From Cunninghamia lanceolata (Eukaryota; Streptophyta; Pinopsida; Cupressales; Cupressaceae): a stretch of 64,000 nucleotides of DNA. The DNA lies in contig BSBN01001363.1 in the NCBI GenBank assembly GCA_027924645.1, positions 1,786,001 through 1,850,000 of the forward strand, given 5' to 3'. Of this stretch, positions 12,025 to 23,814 are shown piece after piece; the first letter of the stretch is position 1, and every line of letters begins with the position of its first letter. The notes below the pieces were generated by a model. The model did no database searches and was not told the DNA's origin. It was given only the letters and a program-made list of their open reading frames with translations. Made by a program: the position numbers and the translations under genes.

Positions 12025-13266
12025 AAACAATGACAGTCAGGTAGACGAAAGACAAACAAGAACAAAGGATGACCCAACGCCAATACAACACATGGCAATA
12101 ACAATACAACACAACTTAACTTAACTTCTAGAGGTGAAACATAACATAAGTGGAGAGACTAAACAAGGAATGCTAGGTTGTAGTAGGGAGAGTGTCATCG
12201 CATGGTCCTAACATGGGTTATCCTGACAGCCTCTCACTAGGCGCCGGCCCCATAGGGTGACACATGCAGAATCGACCTTCCTTTCATGAGGACAAGGAAG
12301 TCAATCATGCCAACCAGGCCTTCTCTACCCATCCTTAGTCTATACGAGCACCACAGGCCATGGGAGAGGAATCCATTAATCTTGTTTAATGTGAAAACTA
12401 CCCTTAACCCCCTAGTTCATTTTAGGTTATCACTTGATTAATCTACTTTCAACGGGTTATCCTGATTGCCACTTTGGGTGCCGGCCCCATGTTGAAAGCC
12501 ACTCTCCTTCCTAACACCTAGTAAACCCTAACCACCATACAAGGCATTAAAGCAATACACATACATGTTCATTGCAAGGCATAAACCCTCTTGCATTACA
12601 ACAGAATCATAACACCAATTGTTATCCATCGCCTATAGCATTACAACATTTTACACTTTTACAGATACCAGGTCTCTCCAAACAACAATTACGACAAAAC
12701 GGATACAAGATAAATATAATTAGACGAACAATAATACATCCCCAAGGGAGTACATTCATCATTCACAATGTCTTTTATCCCAGACAAACAAATAAATCAC
12801 AACTTTCATGAAGAGCCTTTCTACACATCATGATGCATTTAGAATATTTACAATCTCTCACAACACCATAACCAAATTCCTTATACATGACAACAGGCGA
12901 CACGACTTCAATAACTCAGGACACTTATCAACACATTACATGAAGTCGAAACACAACAACCTTGGCCTCTAGAAATGAACCCTTGACAACTTACACCTTG
13001 ACCATTTCATACAATTTCAAATCACACTAACTAATTATCTAATACCTTTAAATCAAATTTCCAATACAATAATTATATACCTAATCCTTAACCCATTATC
13101 TTAACAAAAAGAAGAAACCATATTAAAACCGATGTCAATCTAAATCAAATTTCATTAACCATAATATATAATCAGAATGATTTCCTTTTAATCAAATAAA
13201 TAATGACAACATTATTCTAAATTCCCAATTTATTTGGCTTTTAAAACAATCAACTATACTTTTGAA

Positions 13267-13345
13267 ATAATAATAATAATAATTATAATTATAATAATGA
13301 TACTAATAATAACATTGATATTAATAGTACTACTATTAATACTCA
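13267..13345. repeat. Low-complexity AAT/ATT trinucleotide-like tract
   Basis: Runs of TAA/ATA repeats followed by mixed AT sequence, marking the boundary between the conserved E2 left arm and its variable interior. Confidence 0.7.
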
Positions 13346-13795
13346 CAAGCATTCAAACACATTGTAAAGAAAATAAACATTCCTTAGGGTTAATCTAAGC
13401 CAATCAGATGAAATGCATACAAGAAAGCACGACTAACCTAGATTAACAATGACATTTTCTGCAGACTAGAATTGAAACTATAAATCTTAATACACGGAAA
13501 GTAAATAAGAAAACTCTGTTTCTAACTCCAAAATGTGACCTCTTCTCAGTGAAGTGCATCAGATTGTGCGCAATGTCTGTGAGCTATCTATGGTTGCGTC
13601 TACAACTACAGATTTGTCCCCTACTACCAGATTTGTCCCCTACTCAAAGACCGCTTCTATTCTTATGCTCACGTTCAACTTACTTAAAGCAGACACGTCA
13701 AGCAAGAGTCAGATGAAACTTGTTTCAATCGCACAAGTCAAGCAAAGACCATAAATATATCATGTTTTGCCCTGATCTGGGTTGGATATGCAGAT

Positions 13796-14442
13796 ATGGA
13801 TTACTCTGTAGGTGACAAGCAGGCAGTGAAGAAGATTTATCACGAGAAGCAGCATCTCCAATTCCGTCTATTGCATGCCCTCAATAATTTGCTTCAAGTT
13901 GGTACTTACATTCCTTAACATTACTCCCAAGTTTTTTTCTGGGTAGTCATACTGCTTGGTTTTTTTTTCTCTGTTATTCATTGTTAGGGTTTGCATTCAG
14001 TTTTTGTTAGGGCTTGTTAAAGTTAGGGTTTGTTCTGTTTATTGTCCATTGTTTGATATTCATAAAGCAGTGTGTGAAAAACTCATGTTCTGCCTCAATT
14101 TCTTGGTCTAGATCAGAGAAATGAGGTGTTCACAAGAACCCAACTGGATGCCATAGCTAATGAGTTGACACTGATTGACCCCGACAAAAGTGCTGCCTGG
14201 AATCCCCTTTCTATTGTTGGAAGCCTCATCACAATGCCTTAACAGGCAATTATGATATCAATGTTCTATTTGCTACACTCGAAAGCAAAGGAAGGCAAGT
14301 GGTGTGGTACGACCGTAGAAATACTGCTTCCTCCATGGATCTCAATCAGTCCTTGATAGGAATTGTGTTGAATAAGCAGGTCAAGAAATTGGGTGGCTTG
14401 TGGAGGAACAGGTATTGGATTGCACTGAGAAAGATTGATGGA
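13796..14442 (+). pseudogene. Josephin-domain deubiquitinase-like pseudogene inside E2
   Basis: Exon 1 (13796-13901) starts at an ATG and reads MDYSVGDKQAVKKIYHEKQ followed by LQFRLLHALNNLLQV. A phase-1 intron with GT at 13902 and AG ending at 14111 joins to exon 2 (14112-14442), which reads DQRNEVFTRTQLDAIANEL, then after a frameshift near 14217 KPHHNALTGNYDINVLFATL and WYDRRNTASSMDL, ending NRYWIALRKIDG at a possible donor. Order and phrasing match plant Josephin-like ubiquitin proteases (ataxin-3/MJD family). The catalytic Cys expected in QFC-LLHALNN is Arg here, and the catalytic His expected before WVAIR is Tyr, so the product could not be a normal protease. No later exon was recognised. 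Retained intron means capture as DNA or unspliced RNA. Confidence 0.85.
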
Positions 14443-15830
14443 GTATGACAACTATCGTCAGTGTATTATCCGGCTTGTGTTGCAAATCAAATCTTTCAAT
14501 GAAATGCTATGTTGATTCTTTAGATGCCGTCGATTTATGATTCCATATCACTGATGCTCTTTAACTCCTTACGCAGACCTGAGATAACCCACGAACTTCC
14601 TTTACTGGCTGCAACTTGTGATTTGAAAGGAGCGGCACTTGCAGTAATACCATGCTTCTTTTACTTTAAACACTATTTGATGCCTCAGCAGTGAAAGTTT
14701 GATATATAATGCGAACCATATGAATCTGAAATATTTGATGATACAATGCTTTAATGGGATTCACTCCACCTTGATGTTGTTATACTACCCTATTGTGATC
14801 CGCGGAAATGCAGATATGAATACACGATTTCCTTTGAAAAATCATTCCGTCAAAACTGATGAATTCTTCTTCAACAAGCAGCGGCTATCTTCTATACCTG
14901 GAACCCACGATATGGTGGAGTCTTCTATAAAAATCAAAGTCTTCGATAGGATATTTGCTCCTCTATGATGGACCCATGAAATCCATGACTCTTCTACAAA
15001 TTTCTATATTTTTAGATTTTATTCACAAGCCAAAACATGAATGAAGCAGCTAACATCTTAGTGTTATTTGGGGCCCACGCTTCCTCTACAAATGCGGACC
15101 GACTCCCATCAACTGGGCAATGAGCTCCTCAAACACCGAACGGATGGAGGACACAGATATTACAGACCAATCTACATCTAGAAACAGTGGCCTCGCCTTA
15201 TTTATCTTCAATTTGGCCATTCGCTACCCACCATTTACAAATGTAAATTAGTCTTGAAACAATACAAAACCCCTACAACGATTTCATTCTATGGAGATCT
15301 CAGAACTTAATACAAGTCTAATTTTAATAATATATGTCTGATAAATGTCAGACTTTTGTCTCCTCACAGCCAACAATGGTTGGCAAAAATAAGTATTTAA
15401 AACCACAGCAATCACAGACATAATTCAAACATAAGATGGCTGGAACAGATAAGCACAGAATAGACTCGTTAAAAGGCTTTAGAAACTTTTAAGCATGTGC
15501 AAATCGGCAGAAGCAAAGCGAACATATAACCAAGTGCTACAGATGATCTCTTGACTGTGTTACAGCAGCATTGGTTTATTGATTAGAGAGTATGACAAAT
15601 CGGAGGAATCAATTCTTTCTATTCTAAAAGAGCACTAGGTCTACAACATTACCGCAACCAGTAATAAAAACTAGTGATAAACCATTTAGTGGAAATGTTA
15701 AGATATATATCTCAGATTAAATATTGGAGGGATGCAGAAAACAACTTAATTGCAAACTAAAATATCTCTTGAAATAGAAATTCAACCAAAACAATCCATT
15801 TAGAAACAAGGAAACGATCAACACCCACAG
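14443..15830. other. Remaining interior of E2, unrecognised
   Basis: Less AT-rich than the arms, with an 89-codon open frame at 14699-14968 (plus). That frame contains no motif I recognise. It could be more captured host sequence, since codon-like composition continues from the Josephin part, but nothing ties it to that gene. Confidence 0.4.
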
Positions 15831-15990
15831 ATTCAGATTCAGAGGAAAGGAATTATGCATTCAGTGGAACCTGGCTTTGATTATTGAATCGCCGAGTTCA
15901 TTTCAATTGCTGAAGTTCCACGCTTCTTTTCCCAGCCTTCTACTCTCTTCTTCTACCTGTAATGCTGTCCTCTTTGCCTCTATAAGCTTT

Positions 15991-16000
15991 TTTTTTATAA
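15991..16000 (-). promoter_or_regulatory. Inward-pointing TATA box, E2
   Basis: On the minus strand reads TTATAAAAAA. It lies about 1.13 kb from the right end of E2. E3, E5 and E6 have a TATA box at almost the same distance from the equivalent end. Transcription from it would run leftward, antisense to the Josephin fragment. Confidence 0.45.
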
Positions 16001-16099
16001 CACAATCCCTTCTATCATCCAAGGAACTCAGCACGCGATCCTGTGCATCTCCCTCCTCGAGATATACTTTTATTTAATTTAATGATCCCAAACAGGTTA

Positions 16100-16500
16100 C
16101 TTTTTCAAATATTAACACACAATTCCGACAACATTTAATGACTTTATAGCCGACCAACCATATTGCATTTAATAAAGTTATAACATTACAACAATCTATA
16201 ATTGTACAACTATATATTAATTTATTTTATTAATTTAGTTGTAAATCACTAATTACAACATAACTTACAACTATTTTATTTATTTAAATATTTATTGCAA
16301 ATAATATTATATTAAATAATACAAAATTTCTTACAATCTTTATTTAACAACTATACTTCTAATAAAATAATAATTTATTTACAACAATAATTAACAACTA
16401 TCAACTCAATATTATCTTTTATAAATATATTTAATTATCAACATTATAATTTCTGTAATATGATTCTAATTAAAGCACAATGACACCTTACACACTTAGA
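16100..16500. other. AT-rich right arm of E2, no gene seen
   Basis: Very AT-rich, with TTAATTTATTTTATTAATTTA-like runs shared with E5 (about 34860-35160) and with E6 in inverse orientation (about 62860-63060). No gene. Confidence 0.6.
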
Positions 16501-16620
16501 CACTTTCTAACCTAGTTAGATCCAAGGTGCAATATTATCTGTCTGCAAGTCATGATCGAATGACAGACAAAGACCAAAAGGATAAACTGACAACCAAACC
16601 ACACTGACATGGGACCTCAC

Positions 16621-16818
16621 GTTAACTCCAAACAACTAATCCATTGGTGAAGGCACGCTCAGACCTATAATCAGGTGGAGTCGATGCCTAGTACCTGCAT
16701 TCCTGTAACAATGCACAGTTAAGCATAACAAAATAAATATATCTACATGCAGTCCTGTAGTGAATAGAAATCGCAGTGGTGTAGGGTACTCGAGAGCAAG
16801 TAATACAACACAGTTCCA
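16621..16818 (+). other. E2 3' subterminal structured motif
   Basis: GTTAACTCC (16621-16629) and ATCCATTGG are followed by stem AGGCA (16651-16655) with TGCCT (16685-16689), enclosing ACCT (16663-16666) with AGGT (16673-16676). Compared with E1 the outer stem has different bases on both sides but still pairs. The second hairpin around 16787-16802 is weaker than in E1 and E5. Confidence 0.7.
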
Positions 16819-17124
16819 TTCACGTTTATGAATAAACGATTAACTATGTTGAACAAGGTATCTGATATTAATCAACAACATAAAACATTCTATCCTCTTA
16901 CAATCCAATATCACAATTAACATCAAACATCTGTAACATCTAGTTTATTTATCAAATTCTAAAGCATAAAATGATAAAATCCAACATCAACAACTGTTAT
17001 CATAACAATCAGGTTCATAATGAAGTAACAAGATAACAAGAGATCCATCATGTACGATCTAAGACACTATCATAAAGTCTAAGCAAACACGAATCTGATG
17101 GACGACGAGATGAGGGGCATTACA

Positions 17125-17960
17125 GAAACAATGATAGAATAATAGAATTGTAGGATACTAGTATAATAGAATAATAGAATGAAAGAAAGGTAGAATAATA
17201 GAATGATTCAATTATAGAACAATAGAATGAAGGAATAATAGAGTAATGGAATTGTAGAATAATAGTATGATATAATGATAAAAATGAAAGAATGATAGGA
17301 TAATATATCTGCATAATAATATGATAATAGAATAAAAGAATGATAGAATGAAATATTGATAGTATAATAGATTTATAAAATGATAGAATGATAGAATAGT
17401 AGAACAATACAATAAAGGAATGATAGAATAATATATTTATATAATAGAATGATAGATTTATAGAATTATAGAATTATAGATTGATAGAACAATAGATTTA
17501 TAGAATAATAGAAAGGTAGAATTGTACGGTGAAGAATAATAGAACAAAAGAATTGTAGTTCATAATAGAATAATAGAATGAAACAATCATAGAATAAAAG
17601 ATTTATAAAAAAATATAATCCAATAGAATTATTGAATGATAGAAGGGAACAATGATAGAATAATAGAATTGTAGAATACTAGTATAATAGAATGATAGAA
17701 TGAAAGAATGGTAGAATAATAGATTTCTAGAATAATAGAATGATGGAATTATAGAATGGTACAATGAAAGAACAATAGAGTAATGGAATTGTAAAATAAT
17801 ATTAGTATGGTATTATGATAAAAATGAAAGAATGATCAATAGAATAATAGAATTTCATAATAATATGATAATATAATAAAAGAATGATAGAATGAAATAT
17901 TGATAGAATAATAGATTTATAAAATAATAGAATGATAGAATATTAGAATAATAGAATTCT
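17125..17960. repeat. Octamer array, unit A, right of E2
   Basis: Direct continuation of the array interrupted at 11464; the first five bases GAAAC are the E2 target duplication. It contains mixed ATAGAATN words and ends at TAGAATTCTAC just before the 66-codon module. Confidence 0.95.
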
Positions 17961-17970
17961 ACAGCAATGA

Positions 17971-18171
17971 ATGAAGAATTTTAATAACGTCCATGAGGCC
18001 GCAGCAGCCTATGGGACCCATCAACCACGCACATCCCCTTCAAATGGAACAACAGCCACAAAACATCCTCTAAGTTGCCTAAACTTCCTTCTTGAGATCT
18101 TCTGTTCTATTGTGAAGTTTGATCACGAGGTTTGCCGTACTACCCAGCCTTATTGCTTCAAAGAATGGTAG
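17971..18171 (+). other. 66-codon module in unit A, unrecognised
   Basis: A non-repetitive island of about 200 bp between octamer arrays. It has an open frame starting MKNFNNVHEAAAAYGTHQ and ending HEVCRTTQPYCFKEW, present also at 43790-43990 and 51894-52094. The three frames are all open but differ at many residues, and several differences are nonsynonymous, which does not look like purifying selection. I do not recognise the protein. The module most likely marks an old insertion amplified with the higher-order repeat. Confidence 0.45.
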
Positions 18172-19107
18172 AATGGTAGAATATTACAATTGTAGAATAA
18201 TAGAATTATAGAATGAAAGAATGACAGGATAATAGGTTCATAGAATAATAGAATTATAGAGTTATAGATTAATAGAATGAATAATGATAGAATAATAGAA
18301 TTGTAGAATGATAGAATGAAACATTAATAGAAAAATAGCCTTATAGTATAATAGAATGATAGAATTATATAATGATAGAATGAAAGAATCATAGAATAAT
18401 AGAATTGTTGAATAATATAATGATAGAATAATCTAGACTTAATGAATTGTAAAATAATACAATTATAGAATTATAGAATTATAGAACTATATAATTAAAG
18501 AATGATAGAATAATAGATTTATAGAATAATAGAATGATAGAATGATAGAATAATAGAATGATACAATTATTAATTGATAGAATGATAGAATGAAAGAATG
18601 ATAGAACAATAGATTTATAAAATAATAGAATGATAGAATAATAGAACTATAGAATTGTAGAATAATAGATTTATAGAATAATAGACCAAAATAATGATAG
18701 AATAAAATATTAATAGAATAATAGAATGATACAATCAAACAATGATAGAATAAAAAAATTGAGGAATAATAAGATGATAGAATGAAATGTTGATAGAAGA
18801 ATAGATTTATGTAATAATAGAACAATAAAATTATAAAATGATAGAATAAAAAATCATCGAATAATTGAATAACAGAATTGTAGAATGATATGATAATAGA
18901 ATGATAGAATGAAAGAATGATAGAATAATAGATAAATGGAGAATAATAAATTTATATAATAATAGAATTATAGAATGATACAATGATACAATGATAGAAT
19001 AATAGAATAATAGAATAAGAGAGTTATAAAATGATAGAATAATAAATTTAGAGAACAATAGAATGATAGAATTATGGAATGATAGAATGAAAGAATGATA
19101 GAATAAT
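18160..19107. repeat. Octamer array between module and gag block, unit A
   Basis: About 950 bp of ATAGAATN words. Specific irregular phrases (for example AATCTAGACTTAATGAATTG near 18431) recur in the same place in units B and C, which shows the arrays were amplified as part of larger units and not by slippage alone. Confidence 0.93.
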
Positions 19108-19425
19108 TGTTGAACTACCAAAAGTCATGATTTCAACCTGTGGTGATTTAATTCTACAACTACTATGATTACAAATGGTTCAACTCCCTCAACTAGAAGT
19201 ATAAAAAGGAGGTTGGTGCTTTTTGTTTGAGGGTTGGGTTGGTTGGTGATTGTTGTAGAAGAGAGTATTGTCTCTAAGGATTATAGATTGATTTGAATTG
19301 TGTAATTTATATTCCAAATGTTGTTATATCGAATGTGAATCTATGATATCAATAAATTTACATCGATTTGTGTTGTTGTGTGAAAGTTGTTATTTTGCTT
19401 GCTAGATTCTGGTACTTTGATAACA
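19108..19425 (+). mobile_element. Likely 5' LTR of the gag element, copy A
   Basis: About 318 bp beginning TGTT and ending AACA, with a TATA-like word TATAAAAAGG about 90 bp in and a T-rich leader. The primer-binding-like site is 24 bp beyond the AACA end, further than usual, so the true LTR end may instead be the CTGCA at 19440-19444. Equivalent sequences begin at 44960 and 53000. Confidence 0.5.
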
Positions 19426-19517
19426 CCCCCAGATCTAGACTGCATTAAGTGATATCAAAGCCCAATTTGGGTTGTGTCAAAAAGAAGGAATCCTCAAGAA
19501 TTTTGTTGTGGGTTCAA

Positions 19518-20537
19518 ATGAAAAATAGAAGACCTACAACTGCAAAGAATTTGTGGGACATGGCACATAGATGATGAGGGCAAAGAGGAGCACTAAGAGT
19601 TAATGATGTAGAAGTCGTAGAGATGCTAGGAGGGATTACAGCAAGATTAGATGATATGGAAGCAACACAAAGAAGAGGAGTATATGTGGACGACATTAGT
19701 GAGGATGAGAATGAAGAACCAGAAATTGAGACAGAAGATGCAGATAGAAATGAACTAGAAAGAAGATTTTTACAAGCACTATCAAGAATCAATACCAAAC
19801 CCATGTTGGATGCACCAAGTTATCATGGAAATCTAAATCTAGAAGAATTAATTGAATGGATTTTAGAGATGGATAAATGTTTTGATTTTGAATCAATAGA
19901 TGATCTGAAAAGGGTGAAATTTGCTTGCATGAAATTGAAAGGACATGTATCCTTATGGTGGGATCATGTGAAAATAGAAAGGCAAAGAAAGGGTAAGGAG
20001 AAAATCAAATTGTTGGATAGAATGGTCAAAAAATTGAAGGCTAAATTTCTACCAACCAACTATCAAATAAGTTTGTTCAAGAAACTAAAAAATTTGAAGC
20101 AAAAGGAAAAGAATGTGCATGAGGATGCACAGAAGAATTATATAGGTTGGATATCAATGTTGGACATGTAGATTGTGATGCTGAGAAAGTGTCAAGGTAT
20201 CTTAATGGTTTACATTATTCAATTCAAGATGAAATTAGTATGTTCGAATACAGATTGTAGAATAAGCTTATTAGTATGCTTTGAAGGCAAAAGAAAAATT
20301 GGTGAAAAAATAAAATAATTTTAGAGGTAGAGGTAGATTCTCACGTGGAAGAGGACAATCCAGTTGTGGCAGAGGCTATCAAAACAAACAAGGAGAAGCC
20401 AACACCTCTCAAACAAGCACCTAGGATAATAAGGGAAGAGGAGATTATTCTAGAGAGGAAGAGGAGATTACTCCAGAGGTAGGGGATATTTTGGAAGAGG
20501 TAGAGGAAGAGGATTCATGAGTACATGTTACCAATGA
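19518..20537 (+). pseudogene. Ty3/gypsy gag pseudogene, copy A
   Basis: The frame from 19518 begins MKNRRPTTAKNLWDMAHR and meets two TGA stops where an Arg-rich stretch is expected. From 19623 to 20171 it is open for 182 codons. That part includes an acidic stretch (DISEDENEEPEIE), then APSYHGNLNLEELIEW and HVSLWWDHVK, the central signature of Retrotrans_gag domains. After 20171 it needs a frame change to continue as AEKVSRYLNGLHYSIQDEIS, then a GRG-rich tail. It stops at CYQ followed by TGA (20526-20537), where a CCHC zinc knuckle should continue. Protease, RT and integrase are missing. Confidence 0.85.
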
Positions 20538-20549
20538 GGATTCATGAGT

Positions 20550-20967
20550 ACTTTGTCTTGGCACTTTTTCGGGGCTTGAAACTTTCATCTTGGCCCTTAA
20601 AATGGCAATTTAGTTTTTTTTCTAGATTTTTAGAAAGTTGCTTTTGTAATAACTCGAAACTCATGTTTCAAATTTAGAATATTAGTTGGTCGTTCATCCT
20701 ACCTTAGTTAGTGGAAGCTTTTGGGAAAAAATAGGATTCTCAAGATATGATTGTAAAATTACCTAAAATGGCAAATCTGACATTTGTCAAAATCTGTCAA
20801 AAAAGGTAATTTTTTGTTTTTTTGTTTTTCTTTGATATAAGAGAGTTTTCTCTCATTGTAGCAGTAGTGTTGATGAATAGAAGTTTTTTGTGTTCCATCT
20901 TCCAAATCTTTGGCTCTCATATGTTTAATGGCACAATTCTATTGAGTGTATGTTATGTGCTGCATCA
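20550..20967 (+). mobile_element. 5'-truncated LTR (TGATG...CATCA family), copy A
   Basis: Starts abruptly after the gag junction at TTTGTCTTGGCACTTTTT and ends GTGCTGCATCA. It is the right-hand four-fifths of the 540-bp solo LTR found complete and inverted at 45346-45885. It is therefore from a different element than the TGTTGAAC leader, so the block is a chimera. A 15-bp word (AGGATTCATGAGTAC) is repeated across the join (20510-20524 and about 20537-20551). Confidence 0.7.
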
Positions 20968-20984
20968 ATTTCCAATGGTTGTTC

Positions 20985-21167
20985 GGGGTGTGCGGGCCCC
21001 CTCGGTAGTCCCCTGAGGATTAGTCTTGCCTCTGCTCACCCCATTGTTATTAGCCCCAACTCGGCAAAAAAATGTAAGCCCGAGGCAAGGCGCAGAGGGC
21101 AACGCTTGGCGGAGTCGCAACGTTCCTGTCTCTCTCAAGGAGCAGGGCTAGGGGATACCTCTAGGGT

Positions 21168-21168
<1 letters not shown>
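20985..21168. repeat. GC-rich module followed by a TA tract, copy A
   Basis: About 180 bp containing GTGCGGGCCCCCTCGG, CCCCTGAGGATTAGTC, AAGCCCGAGGCAAGGCGC and GGGGATACCTCTAGG, far more GC-rich than its surroundings. It is followed by a (TA)n tract. Copies are at 47415-47598 and 54855-55035. The compact size and repeat tail could suggest a SINE, but I see no clear A or B box. Confidence 0.5.

Positions 21169-21171
<3 letters not shown>

Positions 21172-21210
<39 letters not shown>
21172..21210. repeat. (TA)n tract, copy A
   Basis: About 39 bp of TA. The same position holds about 67 bp in copy B (47604-47670) and about 15 bp in copy C (55039-55053), so tract length differs between otherwise similar units. 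Confidence 0.95.
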
Positions 21211-21215
<5 letters not shown>

Positions 21216-21823
21216 TTTTTTAAATTACTGCAAGTAGGTTGTTAAAATCACATATGACACTAATTAGAAATTTTTTAAAAATATATCAAAACACATCCAA
21301 TTTTTTTCAAAATTAGATGGTGCACTAGAGGAAAGAGTCCTCTCCAAAAGGGTATAATTGGTTTTGGGAAAATGATAAAAAATAATACAAAAGTTGACGT
21401 GGAATGAAAACTATCAAATTCTATAAAGTTTGACTTTAAAATGATATTACAAAGAAAATATGCATTGAAAACTGATTTTTTTTTCTCCATGCACTAGATA
21501 TTGAACTCCTCTATTTGGGAAAAAAAAATTAGGGAAAAATAAGATTGTTTGCTCTTTTTTTGTGACATGCACTCAAAGTCACTTTTTCTGAAATTTTTAG
21601 AAATTCAAAATTTTCTATTAAATTTTTTAAAAATTGTCAAAGTAACTTTTTAATTTTTTTTTAAATTACAAGCATAAAAGTAATCAAGAGATCTACATTT
21701 CATTAGTTTACATCATTTTGAAATTCAAAGCATAAATGCCACTTTTATGAGGTCGAAGTTCAGAAATTTTTTTTGTTATTGGCCGATTCCTTTATAAAGT
21801 GTGACAGGTTTGTGCTTTTACCC
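21211..21823. other. AT-rich tail of gag block A, no gene seen
   Basis: Starts AAATTACTGCAAGTAGG and ends near GCTTTTACCC. It is well conserved in copies B and C. It contains oligo-A/T runs but no recognisable coding sequence or LTR end, and its origin is unknown. Confidence 0.5.
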
Positions 21824-22430
21824 TAATAGAATTGTAAAATAATTCAATAATAGAATAATAGAATTAAAGAATGATAGAATAATAGATTTATAGAATAATA
21901 GAGTGATAGAATGAGAGAATGATTGAATAATAGAATTGTAGAATGATAGAATGAAAGAATGATAGAAGAATAGAATTGTAGAATAATATAGTTATAGTAT
22001 AATAAAATGGAAATATTATAGAATAAAACATTTATAAAATAATAGAATGATAGAAATGTAGAATAATAGATTATTATAATAATAATAGAATGATAAAATT
22101 ATAAAATGATAGATTGAAAGAATGATAGAATAATATAATTATAGATTAATAGAATGTTTGAATTATAAAATGATAGAATGAAAGAATGATAGAGTAATAG
22201 AATTTTGGAATAATATAATAATAGAATGATTGAATGAAGGAATGATATAGTAATAGATTTATAGAATAATAGAATGATACAATAATAAAATGATAGATTA
22301 ATAGAATGATAAGATTATATAATGATAGAATGGAAGAATGTTAGAAAAATGGAATTGTAGAATGATAGAATGAAAAATGTTGGAATAATTTAATAAAAGA
22401 GTTATAGAATGATGGAACTATATACTTAGA
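21824..22430. repeat. Octamer array after gag block A
   Basis: ATAGAATN words resume immediately after the block. The array breaks at 22430 after a GAACTATATACTT phrase. In units B and C the phrase continues for about 600 bp more before the GATCTATACAACATG phrase that here follows at 28260, so array sequence was lost at this insertion site. Confidence 0.9.
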
Positions 22431-22980
22431 TGAGTACACCTATTTTATGACTTTGGTTGTATGCATTGTTCTCCGTGTCTGCTCCATGATTGATGTGAGT
22501 GTAGGCCATTTTGTATCCCCTTGTTGTTGTTGTTCATCCATTTGGGCCTTATGACTATCTCTGAGCATGGTGGGATGGTCTCTTAGGAGTTCACATGGTT
22601 GGGAGGCATTGCCACCACCATTGGGAACTAGAGAATAGGTTTTGGAGCTGTAGTGCCCCTCACCTTACTTTGGTCAGACTGATAGTATTCCTAGTAGGAT
22701 TAGACATCATGACATGGGATTCTTTGTTAATACGTTGAGTTGTTTATGGACCTATTTCTATGATGACGATTGATGATATTGGATTATTGATATTTTATGT
22801 TTCATAGTTTGATGGACATATTTGATATAATGGATTAATGTTATTTCTAAGTTTAATGTGATATTTAATTAGGGTTATGATACTTTAACAATAATTGTTA
22901 TACTAGATCATATTGTTATTGATTATTCTATTTTCTTGTAGACAACTGAATACTTAATTGTTGATGTAATTATGTGAACA

Positions 22981-23195
22981 GAATAGTGTTGCATTACTCG
23001 TGTCTGAGTACCCTACCACGCTGCGATTTCTGTTTACTGTGTGCATGACTTCATGTTTGTATATATATGTTTAACCTTGAGGTTGCTATAGGATGTAGGT
23101 ACCGGGCATCAACTCCACCTGAACTAGCAGGTCTGAGCATGCCCTAACCGATGGAATTGTTGATGGGAGTTAGCATAAGGTTCCCTAGTTATCCG
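22981..23195 (-). other. E3 subterminal structured motif
   Basis: Minus-strand equivalent of the E1 motif at 5521-5716. Stem GGGCAT (23104-23109) pairs with ATGCCC (23139-23144), enclosing an ACCTG/CAGGT inner stem. The second hairpin keeps ACTC/GAGT but its outer stem is broken. The inverse GGAGTT word lies at 23166-23171, with TTAAC changed to TTAGC. Confidence 0.65.
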
Positions 23196-23805
23196 TCATC
23201 CTTGTAGAGGATAAGTCTTCAGTTTTGCGTCTAGTCGTTGTTCTCAGTTTCGTTTGTCTCCATGGGTTATCGTCTGGCTTTCTCTGCATACTTGATGGTC
23301 GAGTAATTGCATGATTATGATTGGTTAATTGTGGTATATAAATAGATAAATTTGATTAATGATTATTAAATAGATTTATAAATAATTATTAGTTGTTATA
23401 TAACAAATATATATTAAATATTAAATAAATAAAAATAAATAATAAAGGAGATAAATTAGTTATAAAGTGGCATTATAAGTTGTGGAAATGTTTTATAATT
23501 AATAAAATAAACAAGAAAGTATATATTTGTGGCCCAGTAAATAAATGACTAAATAAAGTAATATATATTTATGAGTTGTTATATATTAAATATCTATATA
23601 AAATACTAAATTAAATAAAATAAAAATTATAAGTTGTTATATATTAAATGTAAGTTATCCTTGAGTAAATAAAAGAATAGGGGTTATATTGTAATGTTAT
23701 TAAAAAAAATTAAAAGAAAGTAGCTGTATTTTCTTTGATGGTTGGCATTGGATCGTGTGTTTATTCCCTAAAGGGGGAGTACAAACAATTAGGGTAGGGG
23801 AATGC

Positions 23806-23814
23806 TATAAAATA
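23806..23814 (+). promoter_or_regulatory. Inward-pointing TATA box, E3
   Basis: TATAAAATA about 1.16 kb from the left end of E3, followed by a purine-rich leader (GAGAGAAGGAGAGAAGGG) and a CAGGTTC word. This matches the position of TATA boxes in E2, E5 and E6. Transcription would run rightward, antisense to the PPR fragment of E3. Confidence 0.5.

Larger units (their letters stand above)
11465..17124 (+). mobile_element. E2, complete 5,660-bp TGTAAYGCCC element
   Basis: Begins TGTAACGCCCGCC and ends GATGAGGGGCATTACA. Exact duplication GAAAC flanks it (11460-11464, 17125-17129). The target is the octamer array, which continues in register on the far side, so E2 is younger than the array. About 1.6 kb at the left and 1.3 kb at the right are homologous to E5, while the interior (about 13450-15830) differs and contains a Josephin-domain pseudogene. 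There is no internal pair of LTRs. Confidence 0.88.
19108..21823 (+). mobile_element. Gag block copy A: truncated Ty3/gypsy element fused to other pieces
   Basis: Left end TGTTGAAC follows the array at once. An LTR-like leader with a TATA-type word (TATAAAAAGG near 19200) runs to a TTTGATAACA end at 19425. A sequence resembling a Met-tRNA primer-binding site (TGATATCAAAGCC, 19450-19462; consensus TGGTATCAGAGCC) follows, then gag to 20537. The zinc-knuckle start abuts a piece of a different LTR (to 20967), a GC-rich module, a TA tract and AT-rich sequence ending near TTTTACCC. There is no pol. Confidence 0.75.

Noticed and set aside
19514..19804. Minus-strand open frames over gag (also 45931-46233, 53406-53687)
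   Set aside because: They are the complement of the gag coding strand and resemble nothing known, whereas the plus strand gives a clear gag signature.
20950..21237. 95-codon plus frame over the GC-rich module
   Set aside because: It runs into the TA tract, giving alternating Ile-Tyr, and is broken in copies B and C.
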